Shown here: piece by piece, positions 55,400 through 64,000 of the stretch
Position numbering within the stretch: the stretch's first letter is position 1
Layout of the letters: every line of letters begins with the position of its first letter
Assembly: GCA_029215795.1 (NCBI GenBank)
Contig: JARDYH010000002.1
Span: 300,235,973 to 300,299,972 of the forward strand
Source: Anniella stebbinsi
Lineage: Eukaryota > Chordata > Lepidosauria > Squamata > Anniellidae
DNA length: 64,000 nucleotides
Direction: 5' to 3'
Notes under the pieces: generated by a model
Database searches by the model: none
Seen by the model: the letters and a program-made list of their open reading frames with translations, nothing else
What the model was told of the DNA's origin: nothing
Program-made: the position numbers and the translations under genes

Positions 55400-55617
55400 A
55401 AGAAGTAGGAATTTCTGGGGGAGAACACTATCAATGGCTACTATTCCTGATAGCCCTGTGCTACCTCCAGTATCAGAGGCAGTAGGCTTTATACACTAGT
55501 TGGTGGGGAACATGGGTGGGATGGTGCTGTTGGTCGACAGCTGATTGGCCACTGTCTGGACAGAGTGCTGGACTAGAAGGACCCTTGGTCTGATCCAGCA
55601 TGGCTCTTATGTTCATA
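55400..55617 (+). mobile_element. CR1-like LINE 3' end
   Basis: ACTATCAATGGCTACTATTC, TGTGCTACCTCCAGTATCAG, AGGCAGTAGGCTTTATACAC, GATTGGCCACTGTCTGGACA, GAGTGCTGGACTAGAAGGAC, CTTGGTCTGATCCAGCATGG, CTCTTATGTTCATA. It closes with degenerate TTCTTATG-type octamers, the CR1 hallmark. A shorter relative is at 60397. Confidence 0.65.
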
Positions 55618-56059
55618 CATTCGTAAGTGTTTTGAAGATATCAGTCTTGACTAGCATTAAATGTGAAAAGATATAATCTATGATTGTATCATAAAAATAA
55701 GTCTGCTTAGCTAGGCCACTAAAATGTGCAGGAAAAGAAAACCAGACCAAAACCCCACCACAGATATGCACAACGGAGTGCATATCAAATATCACTATTC
55801 CAACCATTAAAAATACTGCTCACCATACTGAACAATACCGTGTTTTCAATTAATCTGTTACTAGGATTGGCAGCCAACTGGTTTTGACTAGCTCACTTTG
55901 CAGGGATAGGGTGGGGGGTCTTTATTACAAGAATGGCTTTATTTGTGCCTACTTTGCTTAAACCTGGACTGGGTTTTTTATTTGAATATTTTATTTGCAT
56001 AAAAAGTAAAAAAAAATATTTTACACACACTCACATATTCTCTTCACGTGCATGGAAGG
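55618..56059. other. Intergenic, no feature recognised
   Basis: AT-rich, unique-looking. Confidence 0.35.
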
Positions 56060-56428
56060 GCATAGATAAGAAACACAGCAGGCATGGAAGAGGTTCTTCT
56101 ACTGTACAAGGGCAAGCTCTCACACTACCAGCCCACTCCCTAAATTCAGAATGGCACCCTGGTTGTAAAATGTCCTCTCCAGAGAGGCTCACCTGGTGGT
56201 CTTTTGGTTGCCAGCTGAATACCTTTTTATTCTCTCAGGGCATTTTGGACCTTCAGTTTTAAAAGCTATGTTGGTGTATTTTTAGATCTTTGTAGTGCTG
56301 CTGGCTTCTACTTTGTGGTTTTATTCTGTTTTAAACTTTTCCCATTTCTATTTTGCATTATGCTTTTGTATTTTGTGTTTTTAAGTTTGTGAACCACCCA
56401 GAGAGCTTCAGTTTCAGTTATGTACCAT
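56060..56428 (+). mobile_element. L2-like LINE 3' region
   Basis: AGAATGGCACCCTGGTTGTA, TCCTCTCCAGAGAGGCTCAC, CAGCTGAATACCTTTTTATT, CTCTCAGGGCATTTTGGACC and the terminus GTTTGTGAACCACCCAGAGA GCTTCAG, which follows the family ending 'TGAACCGCCCAGAGAGCTTCGG'. Confidence 0.7.
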
Positions 56429-56869
56429 ATCATGTAATTGAGGCCCCTCTTTTTGGAGGGGTCAGAAAGGGGGTATGTCCCTACAAAGTTAATCAGATTG
56501 GACGGTCTGGTATGATTAATTCCCCCCAAAAATTGTTTCTTCCATGTGCCTTATCACATAGTTATTGGGCCCGAAAAGGGGCTTGGGGATGGCCACCCCC
56601 TAAACACCTCATCAGTTGCACACAAGACTGGTGGTTTTGGAGATGCCACAATTTTTGTAATATATCCAGATAGTCAAACCTTTTGTACCTTATGCCTTAA
56701 ATATTTTGACATGGGCTCTTGGATTAAGATGTAGGATGCTACAACTGAGAAGCCTTTCTCCCTGCCAACTGCATTACCTCAGAAACTGGGGGGGGTGGAG
56801 CACCTGGAGGAGAGGAACTTCCTATGACAACACAGTTCCAAGTCCAGCACATTATGTACTCCACTACTT
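56429..56869. other. Intergenic, no feature recognised
   Basis: Contains GAGGCCCCTCTTTTTGGAGG GGTC, a small hairpin at 56439. No gene or known repeat. Confidence 0.35.
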
Positions 56870-57226
56870 TGGCTACCTCTACAAGAGAAGTTTAAAGCTC
56901 TTTCAAGGCGCTTAAAAAAAATTACCTCTACAAGAACGGAACGCAAATCGGGCGTAGAGGCGCGTTATCTCTCCGATTATGCGCATTATCGAATGCACGT
57001 TAAACAGCGAGTTTTATTTTGCTCCGGCCGTTAAAGCGCATTTTGACTATGCGAACAAGCGCTTATGCGCATTAACTACTTGTAAAGCGCATTTTGGTCA
57101 TCCGTTAATGCGCTTCGCCGCCTTTCGACGCCTCTCGTGCAGAGGTATTAGGCGTAAATGCGCTTCAGCGATTATGCGCATAATCGCCTAACCAGGCGCA
57201 AAAGCGAATCCTTGTAGAGGGGACCT
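56870..57226. mobile_element. CpG-rich inverted-terminal-repeat element (GCGCAT family), copy 2
   Basis: About 357 bp, the same orientation and length as copy 1 at 51841. Left end GGCTACCTCTACAAGAGAAG; right end TCCTTGTAGAGGGGACC, whose reverse complement GGTCCCCTCTACAAGGA matches the left end in 12 of 15 bases. The first 200 bp align with copy 1 almost base for base (CGCAAATCGGGCGTAGAGGC at 56942). The right half differs more and is more regular here: AAGCGCATTTTGGTCATCCG, TTAATGCGCTTCGCCGCCTT, GCGTAAATGCGCTTCAGCGA, TTATGCGCATAATCGCC. Confidence 0.8.
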
Positions 57227-58120
57227 AAGTCTACTTGCAACATTGGGTTGGATTGAGCAAACGCCTCTAGTTAAGGAATGACTCCTTCCATCAGTGGGAG
57301 GTTTTTGATCCAGTAAAGCTTTCCTGCTGTGTTGATATTAGGAGCAAATGCAATTTCCTTTCAAATCATATTCAGGGATTCCCCCCTCCCCAAAACATTC
57401 TATGCATTTTAATTTTCATGTGAAATTCTGCTTTTATGAGGTGTGTTTGTGTTAGAATGTTATTAAAAAGGAATACCACACTTTAAAAATAAATAAATCT
57501 TACTCAGTTCTGGTGCCAAACTTTCCTTCACTAGTCATACATATGTAGAAACATATAAATCCTTTGTACCCAGATTCTGTTATACCTTAATATTTGGTTG
57601 TAAATTTTACCAAACAGCAAAAAGTTTGATAGGAAGAAATGGACAGTGGTCGGTGAATAATCTCATACTATCATGCAGTGATACCAGCTCTTAGACATGT
57701 ATGTAACAAGAAATAAGGCTCTGAAAAACCAAGCTAGCCATAAATTTACCATTTTTATTGACAGCATGTCTTTTAACCCTAACAGAAATGGAAGAAACCC
57801 AATAAATGAAACATTTACTGCATAACTTGCCTTATTTTCAAGTGGTGTGTGATTCCTTTCTAGCTGTCTCTAGAAGATGTTTTTAGCCTAATTTGCTCCC
57901 TAGAAATTTCACTCACTAGAGTTCTACATCTATGACGTTTCATTGCCTGAAGCCAAGTCTGAATAAGAACTTTCTTAAGATATACTTATCCTAATGCCAG
58001 TCTACAAGCATTGGACTGCCTTAGTTTGATTTATTTGTACTATACCGATATATCGTTTGCATGAATTCTGACGTTAGTTTTCACAGGACAGCTCTAAGAT
58101 TTCCATATTCATTTTATTTA
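57227..58120. other. Intergenic, no feature recognised
   Basis: AT-rich, unique-looking. Confidence 0.4.
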
Positions 58121-58124
58121 GTTT

Positions 58125-58470
58125 TTAAAAAAAAAAATGTGCCACATTCCCTGTCAATAAAAATGGTGCCTGAAGCTGTGCACAACCACAACAAAACTTT
58201 TTTAAAAGATAAAACATAAAACTGTAAATCTAAAAACACATATTGAAAACCCAGAAACAGCCAAGACAGTAATACTATAACACAGCCAGGTAAAACTCCC
58301 CACAGATAAAAACAAAAAGAGCCACTTTAATCAGTAAGCTGGGAATACTTATCTTGACAGAAAACCAGTAAAGATGAGGTGTTCCTCACTTGGCAAAGCA
58401 TTCTGGTTAGTTTAAAACAGAAGTGGGTGCTTCCAATCTCGTCCTTGCAGCCATACCAGAGGATGAAGAA
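58125..58470 (-). mobile_element. Probable L2-like LINE 3' region
   Basis: ATGTGCCACATTCCCTGTCA, AAGATAAAACATAAAACTGT, GATGAGGTGTTCCTCACTTG, GCAAAGCATTCTGGTTAGTT. Order fits, similarity is low. Confidence 0.35.
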
Positions 58471-58907
58471 GAACAAACTCATGTGCATAATGCTAATCAT
58501 GGTTTAACTTAGGGATACATCTAACCAGGCGTGCGTGTGTAAGTGTGTAAATGCTCGGAATTTCGTTCTTCTGATAGATGCTTGGTGCAATGAAACAAAC
58601 TTTAGCATCAAATCAGTTGAATTGGAGTGCAGTTAAATATTTCAATGAGTCTGAAGTATGATTAACTTTCACTAGATTGTGTCCTGTGTGGGACAGTTAG
58701 CCACCCTTAAAATATAATAAAAAAGGCAATACATTAAAAACATGTAAGTAGTATTGTGCCAAATTGACATTGCAAAAATGACATTCATATATATAGAAGA
58801 AAAAGACATGGACAAAGTATATCAATATGATCAATGCATATACTTCATTAGAAATATATTCTTTATTTTAGTAATATAATAATTATATTATTAATATATA
58901 TTAATAT
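58471..58907. other. Intergenic, no feature recognised
   Basis: AT-rich; 58868-58912 is a TAATATA-rich stretch at the 5' truncation point of the CR1 copy. Confidence 0.4.
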
Positions 58908-59818
58908 ATTAATGATTTGGATGAGGAGGTGCAGGGAATGCTTATCATATTTGCAGATGATACAAAATTGGGTGGGATAGCTAATACCCTGGAAGACAGA
59001 AACAAACTACAAAGTGATCTTGATAGACTGGAGAGCTGGGCTGAAAACAACAGAATAAAATTTAATAGGGATAAATGCCAAGTTCTACACTTAGGGAAAA
59101 GAAACCAAATGCACAGTTACAAGATGGGGGATACTTGGCTCAGCAATACTACAAGTGAGAAGGATCTTGGAATTGCCGTAGACCACCAGCAGAATATGAG
59201 CCAACAGTGTGATGTGGCTGCAAAAAAAGCAAATGCTATTTTGGGCTGCATTAATAGATGCACGAGGTATTGGTTCTCCTCTGTTTGGCACTGGTTAGGC
59301 CTCATCTTGAGTATTGCATCCAGTTCTGGGCACCACACTTCAAGAAGGATGCAGACAAACTGGAGCGTGTTCAGAGGAGGGCAATGAGGATGATCAGAGG
59401 TCTGGAAACAAAGCCCTATGAGGAGAGACTGAAAGAACGGGGCATGTTTAGCCTGGAGAAGAGAAGATTGAGGGGAGACATGATAGCACTTTTCAAATAC
59501 TCGAAAGGTTGTCACACGGAGAAGGGCCAGGATCTCTCCTCGGTCAACCCAGAGTGCAGGACACGGAAGAATGTGCTCAAGTTACAGGAAGCCAGATTCC
59601 AGCTGGACATCAGGAAAAACTTCCTGACTGTTAGAGCAATACAACAATGAAACCAATTACCTAGGAAGGTCGTGGACACTCCCACACTAGAGGCATTCAA
59701 GAGACAACTGAACAACATCTGTCAGGCATGCTTTAAGGTGGATTTCTGCACTGAGCAGAAGGTTGGACTCAATGGCCTTATAGGCCCCTTCCAACTCTTC
59801 TATTCTATGATTCTATGA
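58908..59818 (+). mobile_element. CR1 LINE, 5'-truncated, with end of reverse transcriptase
   Basis: The frame from about 58908 gives NDLDEEVQGMLIIFADDTKL, where FADD is the catalytic box of the CR1 reverse transcriptase. It is followed by LESWAENNRIKFNRDKCQVL, DLGIAVDHQQNMSQQCDVAA and [13 protein letters not shown] frameshift near 59260 moves to [40 protein letters not shown], and on to FLTVRAIQQ and stop at 59649. The 3' untranslated part ends in two ATTCTATG octamers at 59801-59817. Upstream endonuclease and palm are missing. The copy is dead but fairly young. Confidence 0.9.
58917..59649 (+). pseudogene. CR1 reverse transcriptase fragment, frameshifted
   Basis: Two overlapping frames (58917-59387 and 59258-59650) together cover the region from the FADD box to the C-terminus of the CR1 polymerase. 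The break is around 59260, where INRC replaces the family's INRG followed by an IASR-type segment, indicating a deletion. Not a host gene. Confidence 0.85.
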
Positions 59819-60396
59819 TGTTTCAACGCATTCACATTATATGTGAGAGCAGGTGGGCTCGAATTTTCATGATCTTTTTTTTTCTTTTTTGCAAAGTTTC
59901 TAGACAGGACTGTATATGCATGGAGGAGAAGCATAAACAGCAAGAAACATACCAAAAGTTTTTACAGCAACCATTCATTGGGCACGCTGCATATGTTTAA
60001 AACCAGCTGACCTGATCAACTGGTAAGAACTGGCAAATCATGCCTGCATAATCTCCAGGAATATGGCCCAAGAAAACAATTTACTAATCTTCTAATGATC
60101 TATCCATTCGGCTATGAAAATTTAGCATATCTATGAGTGAAAAACAATTGAGTCTGACTTTGACTGTCTTTCTAAGAAAAGTCAGATTTTTTCATGATGT
60201 ATAAAGAAGAGGTAGTTTCCATTTATTCAACAATCATAATTGAACTTTTCAAAAATAAAGGAAGAATTTACTCAAACCAATTAGACCTGCTTCCTCTTCT
60301 TCCAATTATTCTGTAAAAACATCATTTAAAAAAACCTAAACCTGCCTTCCCCTGACCAAAATAAAAATATGGATTGCACTTGAAAAACAGTGTAGA
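59819..60396. other. Intergenic, no feature recognised
   Basis: AT-rich, unique-looking. Confidence 0.4.
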
Positions 60397-60500
60397 CCAT
60401 TTGTACAATGGTGTGCTGGTTGGTCACTGTGTTAACAGAATACTGGACTAGAAGGAACTTGGTCTGATCCAGCATGGATCTTATGTTCTTATTTGGACAT
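60397..60500 (+). mobile_element. CR1-like LINE 3' end, short
   Basis: GTGTGCTGGTTGGTCACTGT, GTTAACAGAATACTGGACTA, GAAGGAACTTGGTCTGATCC, AGCATGGATCTTATGTTCTT AT. Same family as the copy at 55400. Confidence 0.6.
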
Positions 60501-61083
60501 AAGATCCAAATAAGATTTGTCTTGGGATTCCACTTTAACTCAGTGGGTAATCTGGACATTGCTATCATGTTTAGTTTTTCCTATCTCATCTTCTTTATTA
60601 TATTTTTAAATTGAATCTATGGTCTAGATTCTTTTATGAGAAACTGTTGGTTCCTCTTTAATTGATTCTTTTCCCTCATTCCCTTTTTCAGACATATTAA
60701 TATTGTTAACATGAGTTTTGGTTTTCACATTACTTGGTGAAGAAATCTGAGTGCCAGCTGGCATCATTTGTGAATGCAATATTATGAGTAACATAATTAT
60801 TAAAAGATTCTACTATTGTATAATTATTACTAGACCCTGAGATTGCATGTCAGTGCATGAAGCAAGAGCCCCTGCACAATATACAGAGTTGGATGTTAAA
60901 AACCATTTTAGTTGCAATAAATTTGGAATTGTGACACTACGGGCATATGAAACCAATTCAGAGTGAAGCCACTGCTCCTACTCTGAACTGGAGATGTGGA
61001 AATGGTGTCATGCTTGAGGGTTAACACATGTCAGGGATGGAAGGGAACTGTGAACGCTGTTTCATTTCCTGTCACCCAAAGTA
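60501..61083. other. Intergenic, no feature recognised
   Basis: AT-rich, unique-looking. Confidence 0.35.
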
Positions 61084-61366
61084 CCCAGATCATCCCAGAG
61101 TGCAGGACGCAGAATAATGGGCTCAAGTTAAAGGAAGACAGATTCCGGCTGGACATCATGTAAAACTTCCTGACTGTTAGAGCAGTACAACAAATGGAAC
61201 CAATTACCTAGGAAGGTTGTGGGCTCTCCCACATTAGAGGCAATCAAGGGGCAGCTGGACAACTCTCTGTCAGGTATGCTTTAAGGTGGATTCCTGCATT
61301 GAGCAGGGGGTTGGACTCAATGGCCTTATAGGCCCCTTCCAACTCTACTGTTCTGTGATTCTTTAA
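61084..61366 (+). mobile_element. CR1 LINE 3' end
   Basis: CCCAGAGTGCAGGACGCAGA, AGATTCCGGCTGGACATCAT, CTTCCTGACTGTTAGAGCAG, TTGGACTCAATGGCCTTATA, GGCCCCTTCCAACTCTACTG, TTCTGTGATTCTT. It aligns with 59545-59815 and is an independent insertion. Confidence 0.85.
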
Positions 61367-61420
61367 ATATATCCTTCATCAGTGAAATTTACTCATGATT
61401 AACAGTGCAATCCTAAGCCG

Positions 61421-61756
61421 GTCTTGTTTAGGCTGACCATCTGAAAAGGAGGACAGGGCTCCTGTAACTTTAACAGCTGTAGAGAAAAGGGAATTTCAGC
61501 CAGTGTCATTTGTATGCAATTAGTTCCTGATGAAATTCCCTCTTCATCACAACTGTTAAAGTTGCAGGGCCCCTGCCTTCTTTTGTATATGGTCACTCTA
61601 GTATAGTGCCTGCAACTTTAACTGTTGTGATGAAGAGGGAATATCACCAGGAACTAATTGCATACAAATGACACTGGCTGAAATTCCCTTTTCTCTACAA
61701 CTGTTAAAGTTACATGAGCCCTGTCCTCCTTTTCATATGGTCAGCCTAGTCTTGTT
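61421..61756. mobile_element. hAT-type palindromic MITE with perfect 8-bp target duplication
   Basis: The element is 61429-61748, 320 bp, beginning TAGGCTGACC and ending GGTCAGCCTA. The flanks GTCTTGTT at 61421-61428 and GTCTTGTT at 61749-61756 are identical, the 8-bp duplication that hAT transposases make. The whole element is one long inverted repeat: GAGAAAAGGGAATTTCAGCC, AGTGTCATTTGTATGCAATT and CTTCATCACAACTGTTAAAG on the left return as reverse complements on the right, around a centre near 61590. No coding capacity. Confidence 0.85.
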
Positions 61757-61799
61757 AGAACTATGTCCCACCAAGACCAGTGAGGTTCACTGTTTTAAG

Positions 61800-61985
61800 G
61801 ATAATGCTACATGTGCCTATTCAGGAGTAAGTCCCATTGAGTTCAGCCAGACTCATTCCCTAAGTGAGTATAGAATTTCAGCCTTAGTCCTATTGAAACC
61901 AATGGTACTAGTTAATTATCACTATTGTTAAGACCCATTGTTTTCAGATGAACTCAGTCATGATTAGTCTTAGCTGGATAGAGGC
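61800..61985. mobile_element. CAATCC-type repeat and adjoining MITE fragment
   Basis: TTCAGGAGTAAGTCCCATTG, AGTTCAGCCAGACTCATTCC, TAAGTGAGTATAGAATTTCA GCC is a CAATCC-type copy (about 61815-61885). It is followed by GACCCATTGTTTTCAGATGA, AGTCATGATTAGTCTTAGCT, part of the GGGTTGTATC family. Confidence 0.45.
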
Positions 61986-62700
61986 CTAAATGTTTAATAT
62001 TTGGCAAGTCCCATTATCATGAAAGGATGTAATCATACAGGACTGATACCTGCTAGACAGAGGTGAGAGTCCTCTGTTTATCATAGGCCCAGCCACCGAG
62101 AGCCAAACAGGGATGGAGGAGCAGCAAAGTTTTTTTTAAGGTTTCTTTATCCTCTGCTTTGCAAATTGAGTTCTGTCTAGAGCCTTGGAAGGGTAAATTC
62201 CCAGTATCCCATGGCACTTCACATGATATCTAGGGGCCATAGTATAACTATCAAAGTAATTTCTTAATTTAAATTAATGTATTATGATATTTTCTCTCTT
62301 TTATCCATGTATGCCTTAAATGTAAACTATATTATGTGTGTTGCTCTTTGGTGGATTGAGCACTGATGAACACTAGTCAGCTAAAATGTGTGATGTACAG
62401 AATTGTGCTGAAGCAATTGAGCAGCAGCATCTTGCTTTTATAAAGTAGACTGTCACCAGTATGCTGAGATACATGATTCTCTTTGCAGCTGGGAAATGAA
62501 GCTCCTGAATACCAAAAAAGAAGTGGCAACGGAGACGTTTTTCTGGTTTCTGCTGTTGTCTCAGGCACATTCAGTATGTGTAGCCTGAGGGCATAAGTAA
62601 GCAGAGGAGATGGAATGGACAGGTCTTCCTGTAGTACGGTTAAGTGTCAATCTGCTATCCAAGTAATATGTACAGTAAGAACATATAGAGTATTCCCAGA
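61986..62700. other. Intergenic, no feature recognised
   Basis: Unique-looking, AT-rich. Confidence 0.35.
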
Positions 62701-63040
62701 GAGACTAATATCAAGAGTATCTTTGAGAATTACTATTGTTTTATATTTATATCATGGGAGAATACAGGGGCCTGAATCAGAATCAGAACCTGTACAAGAA
62801 GGAAGGGCTCCACTTGAACCAGACGTCTGGAACCAGACGTCTGGCACTTAACATACAAAAGGTGGCTGAGCAGCTTTTTAAACTCAACCCTGGGGGGAAT
62901 CCTGGCAGGAGCTGGGAAGCATCTGGTTCAGACTGATGAATTATCCCTAGGGGATGAAGGTGAAAATGTTTCCAGTTGCCCAAATGGAGATGGGGAAGGA
63001 ATAGACCATGAGCATTTGGTGAAACTTAAACACCAGTCAA
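62701..63040 (+). mobile_element. Probable LINE coding fragment (CR1-like first ORF or endonuclease region)
   Basis: The frame near 62736 reads YKKEGLHLNQTSGTRRLALN, IQKVAEQLFKLNPGGNPG. A pattern of 'L..DGLHLN..G...LA..I' is seen in the esterase-like part of CR1-type ORF1 proteins. The SGTR block contains a short tandem duplication, TGGAACCAGACGTC, at 62813-62840. Assignment is tentative. Confidence 0.35.
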
Positions 63041-63044
63041 AGAG

Positions 63045-63225
63045 GCCTAACAGTTCTCAAAACTGTTATAAACTGTTTTAAACCGTTTTAAAGCAGTAGT
63101 GTAGATAGGCTGATAGTTTTGAGAACTGTTGGGGCCCAGGACACACTCCATATACAGTTTTCAAAACGTTTTCAAAGTGTTTTATCCTGTGTGTGTAGAT
63201 AGGCTCATGTATATAGGTGTTTCTA
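63045..63225. mobile_element. Small palindromic repeat with GTGTAGATAGGCT words
   Basis: AACAGTTCTCAAAACTGTTA at 63050 and TAGTTTTGAGAACTGTTGG at 63113 are inverted. GTAGATAGGCT occurs at 63100 and 63202, and its inverse partner AGGCCTA at 63043 suggests one end. AAACTGTTTTAAACCGTTTT is internally repetitive. Confidence 0.45.
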
Positions 63226-64000
63226 CACTAATGCTGGAACCTTCTGAACCAAGATGGGAGAGTTGGAGTATATAGTTATAAAGAAAAGCTTAGGTATATT
63301 GGGAATAATGGAGATCTGGTGGAATGGTGGGTACCAGTGGGATACAGTCATCTCTGGATATAAATTCGATAGGAAGGACAGAGAAAGATGTATACTGGAG
63401 GTGTTACTTCAAAGGGGATAGTGCCAAGTGGACAAGAAAACCTAAAAGGGGCAGATTCTTCCACAGATGTGCTGTGGTTCACTTTACCAAATTCCAAAAG
63501 TAATGTAGTACTATAGACATGCTATCATCCTCCATTACCAGAACACTCAGTGTGATCTTGAATGGAAAATGGAATCAAGGAGGCTTCCAAATGAGGATGT
63601 GTTATGGTCAACTTCAAGTACCCCCACATTAACTGGATAAATGCATATATACCAATCATGACAAAGAGGTTAGATTTTTCAGTGCTGTAAACAACTGTGC
63701 CTAGAACAATTGGTCATGGAAACAACCAGGGAGGCAGGTACTGCCCAGGACCTAATGCGAGAAGTGAGTGTTGTTGGAAAATGTGATGACAGTGCTATCA
63801 GATTTAATATATATTTAAGTGGAAAATTGCCAAAGAAGTCCAATGCAGTCACATTGGACTTCAAAGACGAAACTTCTCTAAAATAAGGAAACTGAAAACA
63901 AGGAAGTTGAAAGTCAAGAGGGCTAACTCCCTTCAAAATGCTTGAGGTTACACAAAACCACAATAATAAAAGCTCAGCTAGAATGTATACCACAGGTTAG
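63226..64000 (+). mobile_element. Probable degenerate LINE sequence
   Basis: Broken plus-strand frames read AITRTLSV-like and CDLEWKMESRRLPNEDV (about 63550-63600), then AVTLDFKDETSL (about 63846-63881). Such 'N..CDLEWEM' and 'TLDFK' blocks fit the pre-polymerase part of CR1-type LINEs as I remember them. Many stops intervene. It could be continuous with 62701-63040, interrupted by the small palindrome. Low confidence. Confidence 0.3.

Noticed and set aside
1..64000. tRNA, rRNA, CRISPR or operon-like structure
   Set aside because: None seen. tRNA-like A and B boxes occur only inside SINEs with LINE-like tails, and the genome style is vertebrate.
47800..64000. A second gene upstream (VTI1A is the upstream neighbour in mammals)
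   Set aside because: No VTI1A-like exon recognised in 16 kb; in mammals the gap is more than 100 kb, so absence is expected.

Overview
This is a vertebrate nuclear genome window with one recognisable protein-coding gene. The minus strand between 45654 and 46618 carries the first three coding exons of TCF7L2 (TCF4), the HMG-box transcription factor that takes Wnt/beta-catenin signals to DNA. Exons of 189, 67 and 125 nt join with GT/AG splice sites and matching phases to give the first 127 residues, including an intact beta-catenin-binding domain. The HMG box, the Groucho-binding part and the C-clamp are encoded further 3', beyond position 1 of this window. The interspersed repeats (CR1 and L2-like LINEs, a tRNA-derived SINE whose tail resembles an L2/CR1 LINE tail, hAT-like palindromic MITEs, abundant short microsatellites) point to a sauropsid, most likely a squamate reptile. 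That assignment rests on repeat style and is an inference.

Layout. 1-45653 is the 5' part of TCF7L2 intron 3 (read right to left); it holds no exon I could recognise. It contains LINE fragments (notably an L2 copy at 6298-7400 and a nested L2 block at 23700-26400), SINEs, several MITE families, microsatellites, and repeat-poor blocks that look like candidate conserved non-coding elements (about 14640-15090, 34240-34530, 38690-38990, 40330-40640, 42480-42750). 45654-47800 is the GC- and CpG-enriched 5' end of the gene: exons 1-3, a 5' leader without an upstream ATG, a TATA-like box at 47015-47022, and upstream motifs including a TCF-type site next to a GCCGCC helper-like sequence and a perfect PBX-MEIS-type site. 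47800-64000 is upstream intergenic DNA dominated by repeats: two copies of a CpG-rich inverted-terminal-repeat element (51841 and 56870), a CR1 copy with a broken reverse transcriptase (58908-59818), a hAT-type MITE with a perfect 8-bp target duplication (61421-61756), and degenerate LINE-like sequence at the right edge.

Nothing in the window suggests a bacterial-type operon, defence system or new protein system. Almost all open frames of 60-150 codons are chance frames or parts of LINEs. The most useful observations are the exon structure of TCF7L2, its candidate promoter motifs, the repeat families with clear boundaries, and the candidate regulatory blocks in intron 3. I compared proteins and repeat consensus sequences from memory; no database was searched.
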